Shown: one piece after another, positions 16,361-26,483 of the stretch
How the letters are laid out: each line of letters begins with the position of its first letter
How positions within the stretch are numbered: the first letter of the stretch is position 1
Translations under genes and position numbers: made by a program
DNA from: an uncultured Lachnospiraceae bacterium
GTDB lineage: Bacteria > Bacillota > Clostridia > Lachnospirales > Lachnospiraceae
Assembly: GCA_934320845.1 (NCBI GenBank)
Contig: CAKRFU010000006.1
Location: forward strand, 1-64,000
Direction of reading: 5' to 3'
DNA length: 64,000 nt
Notes under the pieces: generated by a model
Database searches by the model: none
Seen by the model: the letters and a program-made list of their open reading frames with translations, nothing else
Told to the model about the DNA's origin: nothing

Positions 16361-17313
16361 CCGTAGTTTTCGGCAAGATATAATATTTTCTGTGCCCAGT
16401 TAAAATGAGTTTTGTATTCATTCATACGTTCTCTTGTGAGGTTTCCTGAGACGAGAGAACTGTTTTTTGTATCCCAATTTATTATTTCTAGTGCATCATT
16501 ATAATTCTTTTGGGATACCTTATATTCATTATTTACGACAGAAATCTGATTTGGATGTATAACGGTTTTTCCGGTAAAACCACAGAGTTTGTCATCATTT
16601 ATTTCTTTTTTCAGACCTGTTTTCCAGTCATTTCCTGAATAATATTCGTAAACAGGACCTGAGATTATATAATCTGTTCCATAAACGGTTACAATATCAG
16701 AAAATATATTTGCAATAGGTGATATTTGATGTATTGATTCATTATATTCCCGTCTAAAACCGAAAAGATGTGATAAATCATTGCCACCGACTCTGATATT
16801 TAAAACGTATTTTTCTACAGAATCAAGTTTATCTTTTAATGTGTATAGATTGTCGTATCGGTATTTAAGATTTACTATTGAGTCATTTTCATATATTGGC
16901 ATAAAGTATTTTGAGTGGTTGTGTACGGAATTTAGTTTTTGAATTTCTTCTATATAAATATCTGCATTATTAATACAAAATTTTGGAATTATGTAACCTG
17001 TTATTATCTCATTGCTGTCGCCAAGCTGATTATCAAGAAATATGATTTGTTTAGGGTTTCGTATTCTGATAAAAATTTTAGGAAGGAAAAATGATTTATT
17101 TGTTTGCAATTCGTTGTAGATATTGTTTATTGTCATAACAAGCTGCATCTCAGCTTCTTTTACGAAATTATCATTTATTGTATCTTCAAGGCACAGAGCA
17201 AGTGAATATTTAGAACCGAATTTTTCCGAAATAATGTATTCTGCCAGATCTTTCTTGTCAGCAGGACTATATAGTAATGCACCAACACTGTAATAAATTG
17301 AATTATTTTTCAT
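16336..17313 (-). CDS. HpcH/HpaI aldolase/citrate lyase-like protein of the Ter module
   Basis: A 325-residue TIM-barrel protein related to CitE/HpcH lyases. Visible landmarks are ALCLEDTIND near the N-terminus (metal-site acid), IFIRIRNP with the substrate-binding Arg, MPIYEND, RVGGNDLSHLFG and GFTGKTVIHPNQI, all in the order expected for the family. In Ter islands this gene accompanies the phosphoribosyltransferase and StiP and probably acts on a CoA-like or sugar-derived intermediate. It is on the opposite strand to the rest of the module, tail to tail with stiP. AAGGAG lies about 12 bases before the ATG. Confidence 0.88.
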   Translation of the reverse strand: MKNNSIYYSVGALLYSPADKKDLAEYIISEKFGSKYSLALCLEDTINDNFVKEAEMQLVMTINNIYNELQTNKSFFLPKIFIRIRNPKQIIFLDNQLGDSNEIITGYIIPKFCINNADIYIEEIQKLNSVHNHSKYFMPIYENDSIVNLKYRYDNLYTLKDKLDSVEKYVLNIRVGGNDLSHLFGFRREYNESIHQISPIANIFSDIVTVYGTDYIISGPVYEYYSGNDWKTGLKKEINDDKLCGFTGKTVIHPNQISVVNNEYKVSQKNYNDALEIINWDTKNSSLVSGNLTRERMNEYKTHFNWAQKILYLAENYGIKQLSNI

Positions 17314-17459
17314 ACCCCATTAATACTCCTTATATTCATATCATATTTTTATAATAGCATAATTTAAGATAAAAAAGTAGTCGAAAATTAAGCGGAAATT
17401 AAGTAATTAAATTTATTAATTATGAATTTATAACATTTTTCTTAAAAGTTTAATCTTTC

Positions 17460-17488
17460 TTGTATATTAAATATCCTTATGGTAAAAT
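17460..17488 (+). promoter_or_regulatory. Promoter of the rhomboid-YceG operon
   Basis: TTGTAT-17 bp-TAAAAT with an upstream TGG (extended -10) lies about 70 bases before the ATG at 17561. The gap 17314-17560 is otherwise gene-free and very AT-rich. Confidence 0.55.
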
Positions 17489-17560
17489 GGTAAAAGATGG
17501 CTGAAAATTGTATGTTTTCGCATAGAAATTGTAAAAATTAATTTATTTTGAGGGGGATAA

Positions 17561-18151
17561 ATGAGTAAAGAAAACAGAGGCATAAGGATTTCGTTTAACT
17601 CACCTGTTATATTGATATTTTCGATTATATGCCTTTTAGTGCTGGGGCTTGGGTATCTTACAGGCGGTGTTTCAGATAATTTGTTTTTTTGTGTCTATAG
17701 ATCGTCATTTACAGATCCATTGACTTATTTTAGATTTTTCGGTCATGTTCTGGGTCATGCGAACTGGGAGCATTTTATAGGAAATATTATGATGATCCTT
17801 GTGGTAGGTCCGTTACTTGAAGAAAAGTACGGCTCAGCAGACACATTGATTGTAATTTTAGTTACGGCTTTTGTCACGGGAGTTATTCATTTTATATTCT
17901 TTCCGGGTGTGGCACTTATGGGTGCAAGCGGCATTGTTTTTGCATTTATACTGCTTGCAAGTATGACGAGTATAGAGGATGGAAAAATTCCGCTTACGTT
18001 TATTCTTGTGGCGGTTATTTACATCGGGGGTCAGATAAGAGATGGGATTTTTATCAATGATAATGTATCAAATCTGACGCATATAGTCGGCGGTGTAGTT
18101 GGTTCGGTGCTTGGAATTGTAATGAACAGGTACAAAGGCAGCAAATATTGA
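17561..18151 (+). CDS. Rhomboid-family intramembrane serine protease
   Basis: A 196-residue membrane protein with about six helices. The catalytic pair is present: Ser123 in GASG (121-124) and His174 in the last helix (NLTHIVGG). The NWEHFIGNIMMI segment carries the His/Asn of the oxyanion region typical of rhomboids (here HF.GN). Rhomboids cleave single-pass membrane proteins within the bilayer. It is co-transcribed with the YceG-like gene, whose start sits just after its stop. Its place in the Ter island suggests a role in releasing a membrane stress protein, which is inference. Confidence 0.92.
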   Translation: MSKENRGIRISFNSPVILIFSIICLLVLGLGYLTGGVSDNLFFCVYRSSFTDPLTYFRFFGHVLGHANWEHFIGNIMMILVVGPLLEEKYGSADTLIVILVTAFVTGVIHFIFFPGVALMGASGIVFAFILLASMTSIEDGKIPLTFILVAVIYIGGQIRDGIFINDNVSNLTHIVGGVVGSVLGIVMNRYKGSKY

Positions 18152-18161
18152 GGTGAGTAAA

Positions 18162-20540
18162 TTGACATTAAAACATATAAAGCTTCAAAGCCTTAATGAT
18201 TTTTTCGTTCCGCTTAGCGGACGTAATGAAAAGGGTGTTTATTTTTATCGTTTTAATAAAACATCAGAAAAAATAGAACAGTTTATTTATAAATATTATA
18301 ATGAAGCAAGAAAGTCGGGGGTTGTCATTGAGGGGAAAATCGGAAATCCCACCGAGAGTAATCTTTCGTATTATGAAGAAATTATGGGATTAGATTTTCA
18401 AATGAGTATGGGATTTATCTCTACTGCTTTGAAAAAGTGGCTTCCAAGAATGGGAATGTTCCAGCGGGAAAATATTGCCGGAGCAATATATGATGTGCTT
18501 GATGAACTTAGAAAAAAAGGCAAAAATGAAAATATGCTTAAAAATGCATATATTAAATTTATGTGCTGGCTTTACTATAAATTTGAGAGTGTTGTAAATC
18601 AGATGAATGGCGAGAATATACCTAAGATTTTGTTTATCGGGGATATTGTCGGATATGAGTTTATGCTTATAAATATTTTAGCTGACGCAGGATGTGATGT
18701 TGTTTTTGTACAGCCACAGGGAGATGATGCATATCTCAAGGTGGATATATCACTTGAAAAGTCATTTGAATATGAAGATACGGACATGGTTCCGTTTGAA
18801 AAGGATTTTAGCATAAAAAAACTTATGTATAAAAATGATTTGAAAAATCGGAATAATATGAATTCTTCAGAGCCTAAAAAGCATACACTAAATTGTACAA
18901 ATGTTTGGATTGAGGGAAAAGGAATTGATGATTTCTTACAGCCTGTTTCGGTCAGAAAAAACAAATTTAATGAATTAAAAAATAATTTGCAGACAGGAAA
19001 TGCTTTAGAACAAAATGGTTTTGAAAATACGTCAGATAACTGTTATGCAGATGAGAAAAATTTGTTTTATAACTGCTATATCAGGATAAATGGTGTGTGG
19101 GATAAACTTACATACGAGAATGAACTCTATCAGTTTTATCTTTCACTCAAAGGAATGAAAAGAAATGTTGTTGTTGTAAGTGAAAATATACCTAAGCCTG
19201 ATACAGATGAGATAGCAAAGATAAAAAGAGGAAACTATAGGAATGTATATCAGCTTATAAAGGAGCTTCAGATTAATATTCAGTTTCCTGAAAGACCGAG
19301 TGTAAGGGAGTTTTTGGTCAGTGCTTTTGCTGATGTTATTTTGGATGAGGCTAATAGGCTTGGACAGAATACTAATACAACAAATATAAATAAAATTTTG
19401 AATAAGGCAGTTTATCTGCTCTGCTTTATAAAAAGATATCAGACAGCGTTATTTAAGGGATTAAATGATGAGATGGTATCATGTTTTATATACATGGGAG
19501 GGTGCAGTGATGAAAATGAGGCGCTGTTTATGCGTTTTCTTGCAAGGACAAAGACAGATGTTCTGATATTGTGTCCAAATGCAGGAAAGAAGTGCTGCCT
19601 TGAAGATAAGATATTGTATGAGATAAATTATCCGGATTATCTTGATGTAAATAAGTTTCCGATGCAAAATGCAGGTATGCATATTGGTACGGCTGCGTAT
19701 CATGCAGAGAGAGAACTTGATACTCTTATGTACAATGATGATACTTTGTTTAGAAATCAGCAGTATGATAAGGCAAACATTATATCACTTCATACTATGG
19801 ACAGAGAAATTAAGATTTTGTGGGATACGGAGTTGAAATACAGACCGGGCTTTTCGATAGCTTCCGGTATCGTAAATATTCCGGTTATTTTTTCAAAATT
19901 TTCAGGTGTGAAAGACAGGAATACAAAAGAATACTGGGTTATGTTGAAACAGCTTATGACACCTGAGACATTGGTGATTGACAGGGCACCACACATTTCA
20001 CCTACGGATGCTAATCCGATGAAAATGTTTGCTACGGAATTTTTTAAAAATGGAAGACTTCACAGGAATGTGATAAAAAATCACAGGGCATATCAGTATG
20101 GTTTTCTTCGTGAAGATATGCAGGAGCATATTCTGGATAAAATTGAGCTTTTGTTGCAACAAAAGTCAATAAAGGGAACTTTTGAAAATGGGACAGAATA
20201 TACCATAGTTGCAATGGCTCTAAATCTTCCTAAGGAAGTGACAAGGTTGTTGCAGGCATTTGATTTTACAAAGAAAAATCCTAAACTTATTTATTTAAAT
20301 ACATCGGACCAAATGATATCGCTGGAAGATACAATATACATCTCGTTTTTAAATCTTCTTGGGTTTGATGTTGCTTTGTTTGTACCTACGGGGTACAATA
20401 TGGAAAATTATTTTAATATGAAGCTTATGGAAGAACACCAGATTGGGGATTATATGTATGATCTTCAAGTACCAAATTGGAACAGTATTCCGTTAAGTGT
20501 ACACACATCATTGCGTGACAGACTTTTCAGGCGTGGATGA
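18162..20540 (+). CDS. YceG-family protein of the Ter module
   Basis: A protein of about 792 residues matching the long YceG-like proteins of tellurite/stress clusters. It is soluble, with no signal peptide, and contains two similar-looking halves: FVPLSGRNEKGVYFYRFN near the start and FYNCYIRINGVWDK after residue 300, each followed by helical stretches. No classic catalytic motif is clear; the family is regarded as a component of Ter metabolite synthesis or signalling. A TTG at 18162 is preferred because GAGGTGA lies five bases upstream; GTG at 18153 is the alternative. It is translationally coupled to the rhomboid gene. Confidence 0.85.
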   Translation: MTLKHIKLQSLNDFFVPLSGRNEKGVYFYRFNKTSEKIEQFIYKYYNEARKSGVVIEGKIGNPTESNLSYYEEIMGLDFQMSMGFISTALKKWLPRMGMFQRENIAGAIYDVLDELRKKGKNENMLKNAYIKFMCWLYYKFESVVNQMNGENIPKILFIGDIVGYEFMLINILADAGCDVVFVQPQGDDAYLKVDISLEKSFEYEDTDMVPFEKDFSIKKLMYKNDLKNRNNMNSSEPKKHTLNCTNVWIEGKGIDDFLQPVSVRKNKFNELKNNLQTGNALEQNGFENTSDNCYADEKNLFYNCYIRINGVWDKLTYENELYQFYLSLKGMKRNVVVVSENIPKPDTDEIAKIKRGNYRNVYQLIKELQINIQFPERPSVREFLVSAFADVILDEANRLGQNTNTTNINKILNKAVYLLCFIKRYQTALFKGLNDEMVSCFIYMGGCSDENEALFMRFLARTKTDVLILCPNAGKKCCLEDKILYEINYPDYLDVNKFPMQNAGMHIGTAAYHAERELDTLMYNDDTLFRNQQYDKANIISLHTMDREIKILWDTELKYRPGFSIASGIVNIPVIFSKFSGVKDRNTKEYWVMLKQLMTPETLVIDRAPHISPTDANPMKMFATEFFKNGRLHRNVIKNHRAYQYGFLREDMQEHILDKIELLLQQKSIKGTFENGTEYTIVAMALNLPKEVTRLLQAFDFTKKNPKLIYLNTSDQMISLEDTIYISFLNLLGFDVALFVPTGYNMENYFNMKLMEEHQIGDYMYDLQVPNWNSIPLSVHTSLRDRLFRRG

Positions 20541-20565
20541 CAGTGTATAGCATAAAAGATATATA
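20537..20565 (+). promoter_or_regulatory. Possible promoter before telA
   Basis: ATGACA-17 bp-TATATA overlaps the end of the YceG-like gene and precedes telA by about 20 bases. It would allow separate expression of the telA-terD genes. The -35 is only fair. Confidence 0.35.
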
Positions 20566-20587
20566 ATGTTTTTTAAGGAGGGAAAAT

Positions 20588-21724
20588 ATGGGTCTTGATT
20601 TTGGAAAAAAGGAACCGGCTGTTGTTCAGGCACCGGTACAAAATGAGATTGAAACAGTTGAGGCATATGATATTGTTGAAGACAGAAAGCAGATGAGCAA
20701 TGAGCTTGTCGGCTCTGATGAGGTGGATGCTTTGGTCAGCACAATAGAAGTGAACAATCTTGAGACAATAGTTTCTTTCGGTGCTGAGGCGGCGGAAGAA
20801 GTCTCAAAAGCTTCAGATATTGTACTTAACAGCATGAGTATGAGCCAGCTTGATGAGTCAAGTGAGATGTTAAACTCATTATCGAAGATTATGTCAAAGT
20901 TTGATATTGATGAGTTAAAGGAAGACAAGGGGCTTTTTAATAAGCTTTTTGGAAATTTGAAAAAGCAGCTCGACAAGATTTTGCAGAAATATCACACAAT
21001 GGGTGATGAGGTTGATAAGATATATGTTCAGCTTAAACAATATGAAAGTGAGATAAAGCAGTCGAACAGAAATTTAAATCAGATGTTTGATGCAAATGTC
21101 GGTTATTATCATCAGCTTGTAAAGTATATTCTTGCCGGTGAGCAGGGATGTAAGGAGCTTGAGGCATACATAGCTCAGAGACAGCAGGATTATGAAAATA
21201 CTGCTGACAATGCGATACAGCTTGAGCTTGCAAGTCTTAATAATGCCCTTATGATGCTTGAGCAGAGAACACAGGATTTAAGAACAGCAGAGAATGTCGC
21301 AATGCAGTCAATTCCAATGATTAAAACAATGGAATTCAGTAATATGAACCTTGTGAGAAAGATTAATTCTGCATTTATCGTTACACTTCCTGTATTTAAA
21401 CAGGCTCTTGCACAGGCTATTATGCTCAAGAGACAAAAAATTCAGGCTGAATCAATGGCTGAGCTTGATAAAAAGACAAATGAGATGCTTATAAAGAATG
21501 CCCAAAATACAGTTGAGCAGTCAAAGATGACAGCAAAACTTGCTTCGGGAAGTTCTATAAAGATTGAGACACTTGAAAAAACATGGAGAACAATTGTTAA
21601 CGGCATTGATGAGACAAGAACAATTCAGGAAAATGCAAGAAAACAGCGTATTGACGATGCAGCCAGACTTGATGAGATAAAGAAAGAATTTATGCAGACT
21701 TATGGTGGAACAGTTAAGCGCTAG
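20588..21724 (+). CDS. telA: Toxic anion resistance protein, TelA family
   Basis: A 378-residue soluble, almost entirely helical protein of the usual TelA/KlaA length. Typical features are the long coiled-coil centre with the QSNRNLNQMFDANVGYYHQL stretch, the LEQRTQDLRTAE helix and the terminal ETLEKTWRTIVNGIDETR-type segment. TelA proteins accompany TerD proteins and are thought to work at the membrane in resistance to tellurite, antibiotics and phage. AAGGAGGG precedes the ATG. It heads a telA-terD-terD-terD row. Confidence 0.95.
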   Translation: MGLDFGKKEPAVVQAPVQNEIETVEAYDIVEDRKQMSNELVGSDEVDALVSTIEVNNLETIVSFGAEAAEEVSKASDIVLNSMSMSQLDESSEMLNSLSKIMSKFDIDELKEDKGLFNKLFGNLKKQLDKILQKYHTMGDEVDKIYVQLKQYESEIKQSNRNLNQMFDANVGYYHQLVKYILAGEQGCKELEAYIAQRQQDYENTADNAIQLELASLNNALMMLEQRTQDLRTAENVAMQSIPMIKTMEFSNMNLVRKINSAFIVTLPVFKQALAQAIMLKRQKIQAESMAELDKKTNEMLIKNAQNTVEQSKMTAKLASGSSIKIETLEKTWRTIVNGIDETRTIQENARKQRIDDAARLDEIKKEFMQTYGGTVKR

Positions 21725-21773
21725 TGTAGTGTATCAATGATACATCATACTAAAGTAAAGGAGGAAATATATT

Positions 21774-22355
21774 ATGCCAATTAATTTATCAAAAGGACAG
21801 AAAGTTGATCTTACAAAAGGAAACCCGGGACTTAAAAATGTTATGGTAGGTCTTGGATGGGATGTAAATGCATTTGATTCAGGAGCAGACTTTGACCTTG
21901 ATGCAGCCGCATTTATGCTTGGCTCAAACGGTAAGTGTCTTACAGAAAAGGAGTTTGTATTTTATGGAAATCTTGAGCATCCTTCAGGATCCATAAAACA
22001 TATGGGAGATAATCTTACAGGAGAGGGTGACGGTGATGATGAGCAGATAGAAGTAAATCTTGCCGATATACCTTCAAATATTGATAAGATTGCATTTACG
22101 GTAACAATCTATGATGCAGAGGTAAGAAGACAGAATTTTGGACAGGTTTCAAATGCATATATAAGACTTGTTAATGTTGATACAAATGAGGAGATTATCA
22201 GGTATGATCTCGGGGAAGATTTCTCAATTGAGACAGCTGTTGTAGTAGGAGAAATTTACAGACATAACGGAGAGTGGAAGTTCAATGCAATAGGAAGTGG
22301 ATTTCAGGGGGGACTTGCGGCACTTTGCGAACATTATGGAATAGAAGTAGCTTAA
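21774..22355 (+). CDS. terD: TerD-family Ca2+-binding stress protein (first paralogue)
   Basis: A 193-residue TerD fold. GLGWDVN with [11 protein letters not shown] supplies the acidic Ca2+ ligands, and [17 protein letters not shown] the second ligand loop. The protein is complete and standard. AAGGAGG lies before the ATG. It is closely similar to the next gene, so the pair arose by tandem duplication. TerD proteins bind Ca2+ tightly and act with TelA and membrane partners during stress. Confidence 0.97.
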   Translation: MPINLSKGQKVDLTKGNPGLKNVMVGLGWDVNAFDSGADFDLDAAAFMLGSNGKCLTEKEFVFYGNLEHPSGSIKHMGDNLTGEGDGDDEQIEVNLADIPSNIDKIAFTVTIYDAEVRRQNFGQVSNAYIRLVNVDTNEEIIRYDLGEDFSIETAVVVGEIYRHNGEWKFNAIGSGFQGGLAALCEHYGIEVA

Positions 22356-22377
22356 AAATTAAGGAGGAAGATATATA

Positions 22378-22959
22378 ATGCCAATAAGTTTACAAAAAGG
22401 ACAGAAAGTTAGTCTTACAAAAGGAAATCCGGGACTAAAAAAGGTTGTAGTGGGTCTTGGATGGGATGTAAATCAGTTTGATACAGGTGGAGATTTTGAC
22501 CTTGATGCAGCTGCTTTTATGCTCGGTGATTCAGGAAAAGTAGCAAAGGCAGAAGATTTTGTATTCTATGGAAATCTCACTCACCCGTCAGGTTCAGTAC
22601 AGCATATGGGAGACAATCTCACAGGTGAAGGTGATGGGGATGATGAGCAGATTAAAATAGACCTTACACAGGTTCCTGCAAATGTCACAAAGATTGCATT
22701 TACTGCCACAATATATGAGCCTGAACAGAGAAGACAGAATTTTGGGCAGGTAAATAATGCATTTATAAGAATTTACAACGAAGAGACAGGCGAGGAGATG
22801 TTAAGATATGACCTCGGTGAGGACTTTTCGATTGAGACAGCCGTTGTATTTGGAGAGTTATATAAGAATAACAATGAATGGAAGTTCAATGCAATAGGAA
22901 GCGGATATCAGGGCGGGCTTGCTGCATTATGCGCAAACTACGGCGTTGATGTTGAATAA
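22378..22959 (+). CDS. terD: TerD-family Ca2+-binding stress protein (second paralogue)
   Basis: A 193-residue paralogue of the preceding gene with the same motifs ([11 protein letters not shown] and [17 protein letters not shown]). It differs mostly in the loop after residue 55 and around residue 115. It starts 22 bases after the first terD behind AAGGAGG. Confidence 0.97.
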   Translation: MPISLQKGQKVSLTKGNPGLKKVVVGLGWDVNQFDTGGDFDLDAAAFMLGDSGKVAKAEDFVFYGNLTHPSGSVQHMGDNLTGEGDGDDEQIKIDLTQVPANVTKIAFTATIYEPEQRRQNFGQVNNAFIRIYNEETGEEMLRYDLGEDFSIETAVVFGELYKNNNEWKFNAIGSGYQGGLAALCANYGVDVE

Positions 22960-22987
22960 TAGAATAGATTATAGGGAGGAAAACGGT

Positions 22988-23587
22988 ATGTCAATCAGTT
23001 TAAAAAAGGGACAAAAAGTTAGTCTCACAAAAGAAAGTGCAGGTCTTTCCAATGTTCTTGTAGGTCTTGGATGGGATGCGGCAGAGACAGGAAAGAAAGG
23101 TTTTTTTTCTTCACTGCTCGGTACAGGACCGGCAGATATTGACTGTGATGCTACTGCAATTCTTTTAAAGGATGGCAAATTTTGCGATAAAAGTGATGTA
23201 GTTTATTTCGGAAATCTTGAGCACAAATCGGGAACAGTAAGACATATGGGTGATAATCTTACAGGTGACGGTGATGGAGATGATGAGCAGATTCTTATTG
23301 ATTTATCAAAAGTTCCGGCAGACTATGACAGAATAGTCATAGTCGTTAATATTTATGACTGTATAAAGAGAAAACAGGAATTTGGAATGATAAAAAATGC
23401 ATTCATAAGGATTATTGACGGAAAGACAAACAGAGAATTGTGTAAATACAATCTTTCTGAGAATTATTCAGGAATGACAGCTATGATATTTGGTGAGATT
23501 TACAGACACAATGGTGAATGGAAGTTCAATGCTATCGGTCAGGGAACTACAGATACAAATATCGGTGAACTTTGCAGACATTATTGA
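22988..23587 (+). CDS. terD: TerD-family protein, divergent third paralogue
   Basis: A 199-residue TerD protein. The first ligand loop is altered: GLGWDAA is followed by an insertion of about nine residues rich in Gly, Phe and Ser, and the [11 protein letters not shown] motif becomes DIDCDATAILL. The second loop [17 protein letters not shown] is intact. This resembles the TerD/TerE subgroup with the longer loop. The start is the ATG at 22988 behind GGGAGG; a longer reading from 22919 would overlap the second terD. Confidence 0.95.
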   Translation: MSISLKKGQKVSLTKESAGLSNVLVGLGWDAAETGKKGFFSSLLGTGPADIDCDATAILLKDGKFCDKSDVVYFGNLEHKSGTVRHMGDNLTGDGDGDDEQILIDLSKVPADYDRIVIVVNIYDCIKRKQEFGMIKNAFIRIIDGKTNRELCKYNLSENYSGMTAMIFGEIYRHNGEWKFNAIGQGTTDTNIGELCRHY

Positions 23588-23632
23588 TAAAAAAGCATAT
23601 TAATCATGAAAAAGAGAGGTAATTTCCTAATT

Positions 23633-26269
23633 ATGAGTGAAATAATGAAAAAAGACAGCCTTAAAAAAGGATTGTCCGGTGAACAGGCGGCAAAGAGCAA
23701 AGCAGAATTCGGAACAAATGAGCTTGCAAAAAAAGAGCAGGAATCGTTATGGTCTATGTTTATAGGTGCATTTGACGACATTTGGATTAAGGTTTTATGT
23801 TTTGCACTTTTACTTAAAATTGTACTTGCAGTACTGGGGGTGATTTTCCCTGCTATATCAGGTGGAAATGATGCTATTGAAATCGTAAGTATTATTCTTG
23901 CGATAGCACTTGCAACAGGCTTTTCTACATTGTCAGAGTACAGAAACAGTTCAAGAAGTGAAGCTTTACAGGAAGAGTACAGTAAAACTTTTGCAAAGGT
24001 TGTAAGAGACGGAAAACTTTTGAAAATACCTACCAATGATATTGTAAAAGGTGATACAATACTTATTCAGGCGGGGGATAAAGTACCGGTTGACGGACTT
24101 ATTTTTGATGGACATGTTAAGGTTTCGCAGGCTGCATTAAACGGTGAGTCAAGAGACGAGTCAAAGTCGGCAGCAGAAAATATGGATGATGCTGAGTCAA
24201 CTGACTATTCATCAGCAAGTAAAGTTTTCATGGGTTCTGTTGTAACAAGCGGAGAAGCATATATGGTGGCAACTGTTATCGGTGATGCTTCTGAACTTGG
24301 AAAAATTAACAAGGCTTTGACAGACAACGAAGAGGAAGAAAGAAAAGATACTTCAAGTCTTAAACTTGAGGTAGTAGCAGCAGGTATCGGTAAGCTTGGT
24401 GTTTCAGCAGCAGCTATCGCTGGTGTTTTACAGGTTGTTTTAAATATTGTAAGAGCCGATGAGACAATCACTCCTGTATTTGTAATACTGCTTGTGGCAG
24501 AGGCTGTAATGCTTATGGCATCAATAGTTATCATGGCTGTGCCTGAAGGACTTCCTATGATGAACAGCCTTGTTCAGTCGATGAATACGGAATCAATGTA
24601 CAAAAAGAATATTCTTGTAAGCCATAAGGCTGCATTTTCAGATTCCGCTTATATGAATCTTTTGTTCAGTGATAAAACAGGAACAATTACAGAGGGAAAT
24701 CTTTCTTTAGTAGAGTTTATTACAGGTGACGGTGAGATAACAGATAAGCTTTTAAATGAAGACTTTATTGACGCTATCACATTGAACAATCTTGCCAAGG
24801 TTTCAGAAGGAAAGGCAATCGGAAGTAACAACATGGATAGAGCACTTCTTACTTATGCTCTTTCCAACAATGTTAAGATTGATGAGGGTGAGATAGAGAA
24901 AAAAATCAAAGAGAACAATGGATTTGATTCTGAAAAGAAATGTGCTACCGTGGAACTTACAGATGGTGTTGTTTACTGGAAAGGTGCTACGGAGCAGATT
25001 ATCGATGAGGTAACTCATTATATGACTGCAGATGGCAGTTTGAAAGAATTTAGCACTGCTGACAAGGAAAAAGTTGAAAAACAGATGATGGTTGAAGCTG
25101 AGAGAACAATGAAGCTTTTATCTGTTGCAAAAATTGCAGATGGCAAAAAGATACTTCTTGCAGTTTTATGTCTCAGAGACAATGTAAGAAAAGATGCAAT
25201 TGAGACTGTTGAAGTGCTTAACCGTGCCGGAATACAGGTTGTTATGGTTACGGGTGACGCAGAAGAAACAGCGACAGCTATCGCAAAAGAAGCTGGAATT
25301 CTTGTGGATGAGAAGAACGACGTTGTTCTTACACATGAAGAACTTGAAAAGATGTCAGATGAAGAACTCAAGAAAGAACTTCCGCATCTTAAAGTTGTAA
25401 GCCGTGCTAAACCGCTCGATAAGAAACGTCTGGTATCGATTGCACAGCAGCTTGAAAATGTCTGTGGTATGACCGGTGACGGTGTAAATGATGCACCTGC
25501 ATTAAAGCAGGCAGACATAGGTTTTGCCATGGGTGATGGTACAGCAGTTGCACAGGAAGCAGGAGATGTAGTAATACTTAATAACAGCCTTACTTCTATT
25601 AAAGACTGTGTACTTAACAGTAGAACAATGGCTAAGTCAGTTGGTAAATTCCTTATTTTCCAGCTTACTGTAAATATCAGTACACTTCTTATAAACATCC
25701 TTGCACCTATACTTGGATGGACAGAGCCATTTTCGATTGTTCAGATTTTATGGATAAATCTTATAATGGATACACTTGCAGCAATGGCATTTGGCGGTGA
25801 GCCTATACTTGACAGATATATGAATGAAAAACCGGCAAAGAGAACAGACAATATTCTCACGAGTTATATTAAGTCTGCAATCGGAGTAAGTGCTATATTT
25901 ATAACACTAGGTTCAATTCTGATTCTTGAAAATGTGGGTGGTATAACTTCATTTGTAATGCCTGAGGGATGCAAAAATCCGGATTTATATGAAAAGACAT
26001 TTATGTTTGCATTCTTTATCTATTCAATAATATTTAACAGTTTAAATACAAGGTCTGAGAGATTTAATCTCTTTGAGCACATCAGTGAGAATAAGAACTT
26101 TGGTCTTGTAATGGGGTCTATATTTGTGTTGCAGACAATTATAATTCAGATTGGCGGACCTGTATTTGATACAACTATGTTAAGTGTAAAAGCACTTCTT
26201 GTGTCAATGGTACTTGCAATACTTATCATCCCTGTTGATATGATAAGAAAGGCTGTTGTAAGAAAATAA
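23633..26269 (+). CDS. P-type Ca2+-transporting ATPase, PMCA type
   Basis: An 878-residue P2-type ATPase. PEGLP (304-308) in transmembrane helix 4 is the Ca2+ site, DKTGT (347-351) holds the phosphorylated Asp, and MTGDGVNDAPALKQADIGFAMG is the hinge. Six helices follow, including LLINILAPILGW and an NLIMDTLAA motif. The actuator loop reads NGES (170-173) instead of the usual TGES, the Glu being kept. It exports Ca2+ (or Mn2+) from the cytoplasm. Such a pump is a standard Ter-island member and fits with Ca2+-binding TerD. ATG 23633 is preferred for AGAGG upstream; ATG 23606 lacks a ribosome site. Confidence 0.93.
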   Translation: MSEIMKKDSLKKGLSGEQAAKSKAEFGTNELAKKEQESLWSMFIGAFDDIWIKVLCFALLLKIVLAVLGVIFPAISGGNDAIEIVSIILAIALATGFSTLSEYRNSSRSEALQEEYSKTFAKVVRDGKLLKIPTNDIVKGDTILIQAGDKVPVDGLIFDGHVKVSQAALNGESRDESKSAAENMDDAESTDYSSASKVFMGSVVTSGEAYMVATVIGDASELGKINKALTDNEEEERKDTSSLKLEVVAAGIGKLGVSAAAIAGVLQVVLNIVRADETITPVFVILLVAEAVMLMASIVIMAVPEGLPMMNSLVQSMNTESMYKKNILVSHKAAFSDSAYMNLLFSDKTGTITEGNLSLVEFITGDGEITDKLLNEDFIDAITLNNLAKVSEGKAIGSNNMDRALLTYALSNNVKIDEGEIEKKIKENNGFDSEKKCATVELTDGVVYWKGATEQIIDEVTHYMTADGSLKEFSTADKEKVEKQMMVEAERTMKLLSVAKIADGKKILLAVLCLRDNVRKDAIETVEVLNRAGIQVVMVTGDAEETATAIAKEAGILVDEKNDVVLTHEELEKMSDEELKKELPHLKVVSRAKPLDKKRLVSIAQQLENVCGMTGDGVNDAPALKQADIGFAMGDGTAVAQEAGDVVILNNSLTSIKDCVLNSRTMAKSVGKFLIFQLTVNISTLLINILAPILGWTEPFSIVQILWINLIMDTLAAMAFGGEPILDRYMNEKPAKRTDNILTSYIKSAIGVSAIFITLGSILILENVGGITSFVMPEGCKNPDLYEKTFMFAFFIYSIIFNSLNTRSERFNLFEHISENKNFGLVMGSIFVLQTIIIQIGGPVFDTTMLSVKALLVSMVLAILIIPVDMIRKAVVRK

Positions 26270-26331
26270 ATAAGTTTTAAGTCTTTTAGAAAATTGGACG
26301 ATTTTAGAGCAAAGGATAAAAATTTAAATTT

Positions 26332-26370
26332 ATAAGGTGTGGTGCCAAATGTGCTGCACCTTATGTTTTT
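26332..26370 (+). terminator. Terminator after the Ca2+ ATPase gene
   Basis: ATAAGGTG and CACCTTAT form the stem; GTTTTT follows. It ends the telA-terD-ATPase transcript, and a dispersed repeat begins directly after it. Confidence 0.75.
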
Positions 26371-26463
26371 ATGGAATAGGAAAATGCTCGTAACATAGCG
26401 GAAAGCCAACGAGAATTGCGAAGCAATTCTTGGAGGGCAAAACGCTGGTTTTGCCATTTTTTA
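26371..26463 (+). repeat. Dispersed double-hairpin repeat, copy A
   Basis: Begins ATGGAATAGGAAAATGCTCG and ends in a stem-loop GGCAAAACGCTGGTTTTGCC plus TTTTTT. An inner hairpin, AGAATTGC-GAA-GCAATTCT, lies in between. Copy B at 30217 is nearly identical; copies C and D are diverged. The last part functions as an intrinsic terminator by sequence. Confidence 0.85.
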
Positions 26464-26483
26464 GAGTGGAAATGAGGAATAAT

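Noticed and set aside
25018..25698. 226-codon antisense frame in the Ca2+ ATPase gene
   Set aside because: Ser-rich shadow of a well-conserved sense gene.
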